From NCBI GenBank assembly GCA_037447655.1, contig JBBHKE010003086.1, positions 118,912 to 182,911 of the forward strand: a stretch of DNA of 64,000 bases, in the 5' to 3' direction. The notes beneath the pieces were generated by a model, which searched no databases, had not been told where the DNA came from, and saw nothing but the letters and a program-made list of their open reading frames with translations. The DNA is from Zygnema cylindricum. Lineage: Eukaryota; Streptophyta; Zygnematophyceae; Zygnematales; Zygnemataceae. The number at the start of each line of letters is the position of its first letter. The stretch's first letter is position 1. The position numbers were made by a program, and so were the translations under genes. This document shows positions 56,196 to 64,000 of this stretch, in pieces.

Positions 56196-59100
56196 GGTTA
56201 TGGGCCCACCCTCTAGGTTGCCTATCTTCAATGGATCACGGCTCATGTATTAAGAAGCCATGATGACAACAACTTTGTGCAAAAAATGATACTAGGGTAT
56301 TTTTAGTGGACGAGTGAAACGTACACCTCAAAGAACTCCACCAAGGTTTGGTGGAATAAGGTTTTTGGAGCAGCATCTGCCGCAGCATAGGAGACAGATG
56401 ATGGGGCCAGCAGTGTGTCCAAAAAATGGAAAGGGAAAAAGATGCTTTTTACTCCTATTGCCCCTATTACCACGAAATTTGAAGCGGCGACCGCGAAGAC
56501 CGTGAAGAATGACACCAAACGTGGCAAGACATCAACATGGCTACCAAAAACTTCATTCTAAGACATCTCACTCAAGCTTTGGCAACCCCCAATCTTCACA
56601 TTTACAAGGCCGAGGAGTTGTGGGTGAGTTTGGTCGGAAACCTATAGTGTTGGGACTATTCAGAAGCTCTTGTTGGCTGAACAAAAGTTATGAAATTATA
56701 CTTACAATGGAGGAAAGATGTTAGACTATTGTAATGATCCCTTTTGTTTGTATATGGAGATGGAGAGTGCCGGGTGGACAGGTACAATAAAGATGAAACT
56801 TAACACTCTCGTCATGAAGTTACCCGACAAGTATGAAAACATAGTGTACGGAGTATAGGAAATGACTAACTATTCATGGAAGTTGAACACAGTGGTTTAT
56901 ATGATACTAATGCAAGAACACACAATTGAGATCAAGAGAGGGGGAAAGAGCATCCAAGCTCTAGCTGCAGGAGCAAACCGGTGGGGGAAGGATCCGAAGA
57001 AACCATACAAAGGGGAGAGAGATCAGCCTAGAGGACAGAGGCCAAAGGGTCTTTGTTATTTTTGCAAAAAGTGGGGACACTTCATAGTAGATTGTGTCAA
57101 GTTGTCGGAGCTGAGGCTATAAGAGAATCGTGGAGGGGATTCTTCTAGAGGGAAGAAGAAGGCACTTGTGGTCACAAAAGTGAAAGGAGAAACCTAGGAC
57201 GAGTCCTCTGAGAAGGAGGATGGGGAGCTTCTTCTTGACGAGAGTATTGAGGAGAAGTTGACTCCTTGGAAACAAAAGCGTGCTTTTGGAGCAATTCGGG
57301 AAGCTCCAAAAGAATGATAGATAATTGACTCAGGTGCATCTATGCATATATGTCGTGATAAACATCTCATTACTAAGCTAAAAAAGATCCCTAATGTAGA
57401 GATAATGTATGGGGATGGGATAGTGGTTACTACAGATCTAGTGGGGTCGGTAGATATAAAAGCTTTAGTGGAGGGTAAGACATCTATAATCACCTTCTCA
57501 AATGTACTCTACATTCCTCAGCTGAGTAAAAATCTTGTGTCTACGTTTGAATAGATGACAAAGAGTTTGATACCTCCACTAGAAAGAGAGTCTTTACATT
57601 TAAGTATAGGGATGAAGTCTACTTCATGGCAGATAAGGGTAGTCAAGGAACGTTCAGGCTTAACCTGAGTAATAAAAAGAAGAATGTTTACTTTGTTGGT
57701 GTTCCAAAGTTGATGATTTAGCATAAGTGGTTGGGGCATGTGCATTTTGATAGGCTGAGGGAAATAAAAAAGCTTGGTGTAGTAGAAAACATTCAGTTTG
57801 GGGAAAATGAAATGGTGGGTGATTGTAGTGGGTGTGCTCAAGGTAAGGCTCGCAGACTTCCCTTTCTCAAAGCTACAACATATAGTGGTGAGAAAGTACT
57901 AGATTTGGTTCACATAGATATCTGGGGACCCGCAAAAGTACCTTGGGTCGGAGGGAAGTGGTTTATGTTGACAACAACAGATGACTCGTCTAGATACTCT
58001 AGAGTCTACTTTGTAACAACAAAGTTTGAAACACCAACTTACTTCAAAGAATAAAATGCATGGAGTGAAAAGTTGCATGGAACCCCATTAAGAGAATAAT
58101 GAGTCATAATGGGGGATAAAATACCTCTAACCAGTTTGTAGAATACTCGAGAGATGAGGGAGTTCAGCACTAGAAAATTGTAGCATATAACCCAGATCAA
58201 TATGGGGTAGCTGAGAGGTTGCACTGAACACTAAGAGATAGTGTATGCAGTATGTTGGGCGACAAGAAATAGGAAAGAGATTTTGGGCAGAAGCCATTAA
58301 CTGTGCCAACTACATTAAATATAGAGTCCTTACCTCAACCGTAAAGGGAATGACACCTTATGAGAGATGGGTTGGAAGGATACCAAATATCTCACACATT
58401 AAAGTATTCGGTAGCCAAGTTTACAATCTTGATACGAATAAGAAAAATTGGAAACTAGATGTTAAGGGCAAACCTGGATACTTTGTAGGATATGATGAGG
58501 ATGTGAAGGGATATAGAGTCTATGACTTAGCAAAGAAAGATATCATTCTCGTCAAACACCTAGTTGTCATTGATGAAGGGAAGTCATTTGACCCCTTCAA
58601 ATATACCAAAAAGATAAGAAGTAAGTCATTTGACCCCTTCAATGTAGAAAGAAGATAAGAATCAAATATGAGTCCGAAAGTGAGGAGAATTCGGTCGTTC
58701 TTGAAAGGGACATGTGTGAAACACTGATTACAGATTCATGGGATATCCAAGATACAGAAGACCCACCAAAAACCTCAAACATTCATATGGACTTCGAGGA
58801 GACAGAAGAGGTGGAACATGAATCAACTTCCATAGATAAGGGAGTTGATGAGATAATAAGGAGAAATCCAAGACTTCCCTCAATTCCAGTTTCGGAGGGA
58901 GGGAGAAGGAGTAATAAAAGGATACAAGAAAAATAGGCCACTCACAAGGTAACTAAGCTATCTCACCCAGATGAGCCTCAGTTATACTCGGTGGCATTGA
59001 GCAGTGAAGAGAAAGACAGATGGAATAGAGCCATAAATGATAAGATGGCCTCCGTCATGGAAGCAAACACTTAGGAACTAGCGGATTGCCCTCCGGACAG

Positions 59101-60558
59101 AAAGCTGATTGGGTGTAAATGGGTGTTTAAACTAAAACTGAACCCAGATATTGCCTTTGAGAGATATAAGGCTCGGTTGGTAGCAAACGGGTTCACCCAA
59201 AAAGAGGGGATTGACTATGAGGAGACTTTTGCGCCAGTTGTTCTGTTCCCATCAGTAAAGATTCTCCTCTGTTTAGCAGCGGAAGACATGGAAATACACC
59301 AGATGGATATTAAGACTCCCTTTCTTAATGGTGAGTTAAAGGAAGAAATTTTCATGCGGCAACAGAGGAGTTCGTGGAAGAAGTAGAACAAAGCAAAGTA
59401 TACAGGCTCATAAAGTTCTTATATGTACTGAAGTATGCTCCGCGACAGTGGAATAAGAAACCATATGAGTTTCTCACCAGTCCGAGATATATTTGGATAA
59501 CCTCTGACCATTCTATCTATATGTTTGAAGATGAGAATGGTGTCATTTTTATTGCAATTTATATGGATGATTTTCTGGTGTTAAATAAGTCTTTGGAAAA
59601 GATTAAAAATTTAAAAAAAGATCTTAGAAGCAGATTTGACATGAAGGATCTAGGGGAGGCAAGATATATTTCTGCAATTCAAATGGAGAGAGATAGGGGG
59701 AAAAAGATCATTAGGCCTACTCAAAAAGAAACAATAGGTAACATGCTTAATAAATTCCAGATAGAAAAGGCAAACAGTTATACCACTCCCATAGACTTGA
59801 AGAAAGAAAATGATGGAAGTGTTGAAGGAGTGATAGTCATAGATGATCAAATTAGTCCAGAAGAGAGAGAGTTTATGAAGTCTATTCCCTACAAGCATGG
59901 TGTAGGAAATCTAATATACTTTATGAACTGTACCATGCTAGACATAGCGGCAACAGTTTGAGTACTCAGTAGGAGTCTTAATAATCCTAGAAAGAGAGAC
60001 TGGGAGGCAACCAAGAGATTCATGAGATATCTGGTGGGAACGAGAGAGTTATGGTTGCATTTGGGAGGGGAGCACACTGATATCACTACTTGAAGTGATA
60101 CCAATTATGGGGATGCACCTATGAGAAGATGCACTTTTGGATATGTGTTGTATGTGGGGGAAGATGCTTGCTGTTAGAGCAGCAAACAACAAAATGTGGT
60201 TGCTCAATCAACTATGGAAGCTAAGTACATGGCCTCATGTTTTGCCGTGAAAGAGTTGATGTAGGTCAAGTCTTTGTTACAAGAATTGGGGTATATGAAG
60301 GAGGGAGTGCATGAAGTATTTTGTGATAATCAAGCTGCCATTGCAATTGCAGCTAATCCAAAACATCATTTCAAAGCTAAGCATATGGACAAAAGATTGA
60401 TTTTTGTGAGAGAAAAAGTTGAATATAAGTTTGTGAATCTTGCATATAGATCCGATGAGGAAATGGTGGCTGATATGATGACAAAACCAGTCCCTTCTCC
60501 TAAGTTAAAATATTGTAGAGAAAAGTGTAGACTAAAACTGAAGTTAAAGTTAGACTAA
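56196..60558 (+). pseudogene. Copia gag-pol of element P3, inactivated
   Basis: In order: family box GGTTATGGGCCCACC and degraded gag; zinc knuckle CYFCKKWGHFIVDC (about 57052-57093); protease IIDSGASMHICRDKHL (about 57322-57370); integrase zinc region GHVHFDRLREIKK and GDCSGCAQGKARRLPF (57731-57870) with HIDIWGPAKVP; target-joining part 58245-58658; RT 59123-59961 with IYMDDFLVL, YMDD instead of YVDD; RNase H 60274-60558 with DNQAAIAIAANPKHHF and TKPVPSPKL. Stops separate all these blocks, so no product is expected. The protein sequence is clearly diverged from the minus-strand elements, so this is an older lineage. Confidence 0.92.
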
Positions 60559-60571
60559 AAAATAAGAGGAG

Positions 60572-60990
60572 TATTAAAATTACTAGATTTATAGGGTATT
60601 TACTAGGTCTAAATAAGTCAATAAATTAGGAAAAAGAAAAGGCGCACATCTTGCCTCCACGTCTCCTCTCTAACCACCATACTTGTTGTAGTCACTGAAG
60701 GATAGAAAGGGTGGTTTAGCCATGGCTGCCTTAGTTCTACAGATAGGACTAAAGAGTGACTTATGTCACTATCAACAAAAGGTTGAGTCCGGCAAGACTC
60801 GAACCTTCGATCGGCAGAGCGAGGCGTAGACGTGAGCTCTAACTGGTCTGTTGCAGGAGTCTGTTAAAGTACATAAGGTTTGATAATTATTATTCATGTG
60901 GTATGATCTTGAAACCGATTAACTAAATTATGAATGAAGGAACACAAAACTAGTTAATATTCAGTGCTAGTGTCATTCCGCACGAAACAA
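60572..60990 (+). repeat. 3' LTR remnant of element P3
   Basis: Starts TATTAAAATTACTAG (TG mutated to TA) and matches LTR P1 through the tRNA-like unit, then loses similarity at about 60990. Confidence 0.75.
60777..60850 (-). other. tRNA-like unit in LTR P3
   Basis: Minus strand: ACCAGTTAGAGC, a stem AGAGC/GCTCT, B-box GGTTCGAGTCT (60805-60795), T4 at 60780-60777. 205-278 nt from the LTR start. The B-box is identical to that of P1 although the LTRs otherwise differ at many positions. Confidence 0.6.
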
Positions 60991-61950
60991 ATGAATCGGA
61001 CATTTGTTTCGACGACTAACATTCAATGTGTCAAGCCCGTGTGCATCTTTGGCAAACTTGCACTCATAGGAGTTACGGGGCCTCATCCCACCTTGTACGG
61101 AATCCAACGTACTGAGAAGGGGAGGATAACTAGCCGAATCAGATCTTTGTATTTTCATTTTGGAGCACTACGCACTTTAGTTCACCTTAAACAAAAGTCG
61201 AACGACAGAGTTAGTCCGAGGCAAAGGTGGCGCTTCGATTACATAACATCCGTTCTATGTAGCTCTAGCAGATGACTACATTGTGGAACTGCACGCAACC
61301 TTTAGGATTGTCCCGTAGATCTTACTGTTAGCTGTCAGTAGGATTTTCGTTCAGGCCCAACGGGAAAGAAGAGCATTTATGACTTAGGGTCAAAGTTAGG
61401 CGTTTCACTTCAATTCAGAACTTTGTTGCCTACAAGTATACAATAGGAGGACCTTTGGCTGCCAATCAAGCCGGAGCCAGTCGTTTAACTTTTTGCCCTA
61501 ATTGTAGTACAATCTGTTTTGTTTTATGTCATTACGATAACAATTGCTGGCTGCTGATTGGATTTTGGCATTACTTTGACTTTGGCACTTGCAGTAAGAC
61601 AAACTTTGGATGTATAAGGCACTTTGGGCCGAAGGAGACAGGTTGCTTTTCAGTACTGTCTCCTGCGAAAATCCCCAGAGAATCAAATCAACCTTTTTGT
61701 TGGAGAACTGTTGAAATTTGTCGTGGACTCTATTGTTTTGGATTGTCTTTTGTGGAGACCATAACTCGGGTGGGTGGTTGGCACTATCCTCTCTTTGGGC
61801 GGTTTGGACTTTCGCTGTTTGAAACTGAGAAGAGTGTGGTTGGATCCGTACGGCGAAACCTAGGGGTGAGGGAGACTCATAGCTGTCTTCGAGGCCATTG
61901 GGAGAGTTTCCTACTTCTGAGTTTGGTCATCGTTGCACTCCGGGTTATGT
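60991..61950. other. Unassigned segment between P3 and P4
   Basis: About 960 bp without a recognised gene or repeat. A 166-codon open frame at 61455-61955 has no recognisable domain. Confidence 0.6.
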
Positions 61951-63145
61951 TGTAGAAATAAAGGCTATATTAGTATTTTCTAGGTTGTGTAAAATGCAGA
62001 AAAGAAGCACAGGTAGTCTGCCTCTAACTCCTCTCTCCAGCTCCCACAATTGTCGCAGTCACTAAAAGTTGGAGAGGGAGATAGAGTCATGGTCGCCTAT
62101 GCTATCCAGACGGGGAAATACTTTAGATTGGTGGATTTACCAAAATAAAACTTGACGGACCCAGGATTTGAACCTGGTACCTACCGTCCGTCAAAGCTGC
62201 TTGTAGCCGGTAGCCTTAACCAATTAGACTAGAATCAAAGTTATACGATATAGGGTTTAATAAACACATAAATCTGTACATGTGGGTTATTTCATTTAAC
62301 GAGATATTTGGACATAGAAGCACTTTGTAATGTACAGCGTACGGAATATGCGAAACGGATACCGCGCAATTTGTTATGAAGGCGAAACAAATAGCGCACA
62401 AGTATTTATGACGGCTATGATTGAAATCCATTTTAATCGGACGACCGCGAAGCATGTTGAGATTGTGGAATAGTTTTTTGGCGGTTTGCGGTCAACGTCA
62501 CATCGATTGACACGTTGCACAAGCATATTGGAATACGACATCTCCAAGCATTTTTGGATGGAATCCAAAAATGACATGTGTCAACTTATTGGCCAAGTCG
62601 TACAATGGCCGTACAGAAAGTACACCGACACCTGTACTTTTCTATACGATACAGTATTACGATTGCTTTCGTGTTTCAGTAGATAGAGTTTTAGAGAGAG
62701 ATAGGACTTAGAAAAATTTCATAGATAGGACCCTCTCTCCCAGAAAGCTTTTGTACAAAAGGTCAACTTTGACCCTTTATTACTTACTGCTCAGGGGAGC
62801 AAATTCAGAGATTCTATTTGCTATAAACTCAAGGGAGTCTTACCTTCACAAAGGTGAAGGTGGTGAGAGATTTTGTCTGCCAGGGTTGTAGGTATTCTTG
62901 CTGAAACACATAGGGGTAAGGGTTATCCTAGAGGCTTCTTCTGAGCTGCCTACTCTGAGGACCTATAAAGGTCTTAGAGTTACAAGTTATGGGCCCACCA
63001 TCTAGGGTGCCCATATTCAATGGAGCTGGCTTCATATACTGGGAAAGTATGATGATAGCAGCTCTATGTGAGAAACGTTTTTGGGGAATAGTGAGTGGAC
63101 GGGTGAGGCGTCCATCAAGTCTTGGGATACCTCCAGTCTTTTCCT
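61951..63145 (+). mobile_element. Copia element P4: intact 5' LTR and truncated gag
   Basis: LTR 61951-62984 (1034 bp, TGTAGAAATA...GAGTTACA), subfamily A, in opposite orientation to the young element. The interior opens AGTTATGGGCCCACC; gag reads MGPPSRVPIFNGAGFIYWES and continues to about RPSSLGIPP, then similarity stops at about 63140 where unrelated sequence begins. The LTR has GGTCAACTTTGACC at about 62760-62773. Confidence 0.88.
62147..62232 (-). other. tRNA-like unit in LTR P4 (best preserved)
   Basis: Minus strand: A-box-like TAATTGGTTAAGGCTACCGG (62227-62208), closing stem GACGGAC (62192-62186) with GTCCGTC (62160-62154), linker GGTAGGTA, T-arm-like hairpin CCAGG-TTCAAAT-CCTGG containing B-box GGTTCAAATCC (62174-62164), then T4 at 62150-62147. 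196-281 nt from the LTR start. Confidence 0.7.
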
Positions 63146-64000
63146 CAAGAATTTCGAAACTTTGTTTGAGGCGGCCAGATCTAGGGCCACGGAAAAGGAG
63201 GAGAGACAACCATTATCCCCTAAATCACATAGGAAGGGCTTGGCACATAAAGAATCGGTCCCCCGTCAACCTCCGAAGTGGGACGCCATACAAGATCTAA
63301 GGCTCCAATAGCGGATATGTACATTGATCCCGAAATTATAATAGATCCTAATTGGCCAGATTGCAAAGAAATCTTAGCCCTTAACAATCTCCATAAGTTG
63401 AAGGTTAAGAAGGATTTGGTGCGGAAGGTAGCAAGGTCAGACCGAGCCAGGATCGTACGCCTAGTGGGAGGTGTAGTGGAAATATTGATCAGTTCATCAA
63501 AGAGTTGCTCTTCAACCCCAGTTTAGGAACAACATGGAATGCCTTTGACTTCATACCTGCAGTCCATCTGATCTCAAGACATTGCCACCAGCAGATCCTC
63601 GAGGAGTAGGGCGACCTCTCTGGACCGACATGGGAAAGAACCAGCATACGAGGGTTTCAGATCCCAAGAGAGTGCATCGGTTTGACCACCGTGACAGTAA
63701 AGGCAGGTTCACGCTGGTTGGTAAGGAAGAAACGTTACCTCCTACCGGGTCAACCATAGCAGAAAAACTTCCTCCGGTTGCACCAATCGTTCGACCACTG
63801 TCAAGCTCATGTGCTTCACAAGCACCTCTTTTTATCTTACCAAGGATTCCCAGGCCTTTTTCCTCTTTACGGTCATCAAAGTACGGGAAAAGGAGCGCAC
63901 TCAACCAGCCCAGATTCTTCTATTTTCCTAACTGAACGGAACGCACTTTATTTCGCGCCTAACGGAGGTCGGACGACAAAGTTACCCCGTTCAAGAGATT
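63146..64000 (+). other. Unassigned coding-like segment downstream of the P4 gag stub
   Basis: Plus-strand reading gives protein-like stretches in shifting frames (63081-63311, 63278-63526, 63582-63935) with charged, non-repetitive composition, for example NFETLFEAARSR and VHRFDHRDSKGRFTLVG. I recognise no family. It could be a decayed gag or ORF of another element, or a host gene fragment. The window ends inside it. Confidence 0.4.

Larger units (their letters stand above)
55853..60990 (+). mobile_element. Degenerate Copia element P3
   Basis: Plus-strand element of subfamily C. The 5' LTR keeps only its last 343 bp (55853-56195, ending GATTGCA, with a TATAAATT at about 55975-55982). The 3' LTR remnant runs from 60572, after polypurine AATAAGAGGAG, to about 60990. 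The interior has many stops and frameshifts. Confidence 0.85.

Noticed and set aside
61455-61955. 166-codon open frame between P3 and P4
   Set aside because: No domain, no neighbouring exon structure, and composition like the surrounding non-coding DNA.
62147-62232. A genuine tRNA gene in LTR P4 and its relatives
   Set aside because: There is no full cloverleaf: the strand pairing with the 3' stem lies next to the T-arm instead of at the 5' end, and no anticodon arm can be assigned. Kept as tRNA-like only.

Overview
The window is nuclear DNA of a green plant. It holds a plastid-targeted RuBisCO small subunit, a plant-type (aspartokinase-fused) homoserine dehydrogenase and a plastid-type shikimate kinase, all with GT-AG introns. 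The spaces between genes are filled with microsatellites, short inverted-repeat (TIR) DNA transposons and nested Ty1/Copia elements. The RbcS sequence looks like a land plant, probably a seed-free one; I cannot place it more closely.

Layout. 0-1.6 kb: three minus-strand exons of a dual-specificity-phosphatase-like protein, embedded in GA microsatellites. 1.85-8.56 kb: ten plus-strand exons encoding the second ACT repeat and the whole homoserine dehydrogenase half of bifunctional AK-HSDH; the aspartokinase half is not in the window. 8.6-12.4 kb: AT-rich spacer. 12.4-13.2 kb: rbcS (minus, two exons) with two G-boxes upstream. 13.8-25 kb: gene-poor DNA with TIR elements, including a 560-bp MITE with perfect 22-bp TIRs and a TA target duplication, and a long imperfect inverted repeat. 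25.3-26.1 kb: a METTL21-type methyltransferase reading frame with one frameshift. 26.3-29.0 kb: a Tourist-like MITE, then a hAT-like element carrying a second Tourist-like MITE. 29.6-35.1 kb: shikimate kinase (ten exons). 36.8-38.2 kb: a GA tract and a GC-rich minisatellite with a 27-bp period. 38.2-63.1 kb: a nest of Copia elements in both orientations. 63.1-64 kb: unassigned coding-like DNA.

The Copia nest is the richest part. One element (46809-53244, minus) is nearly intact: LTRs of about 1.04 kb, 5-bp target duplication CAAGC, and all gag, protease, integrase, RT and RNase H motifs. It sits inside the integrase region of an older copy of its own family (42941-55852). Around it are plus-strand relatives (P1, P2, P3, P4), a truncated minus LTR (M2) and a solo LTR with target duplication CAACG.

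Two observations may be new. (1) About 200-290 nt inside almost every LTR, on the strand opposite to the element, there is a tRNA-like unit: an A-box-like motif, a B-box, usually a closing stem, and a T-run where a Pol III terminator would be. It persists in LTR subfamilies that are otherwise very different, and it is cleanly deleted in the solo LTR. (2) In the homoserine dehydrogenase gene and the neighbouring phosphatase exons, intron after intron carries degraded echoes of the 3' end of the exon just upstream, often including the splice donor.

All coordinates, exon joins and similarity statements come from reading by eye. No search or alignment program was run.
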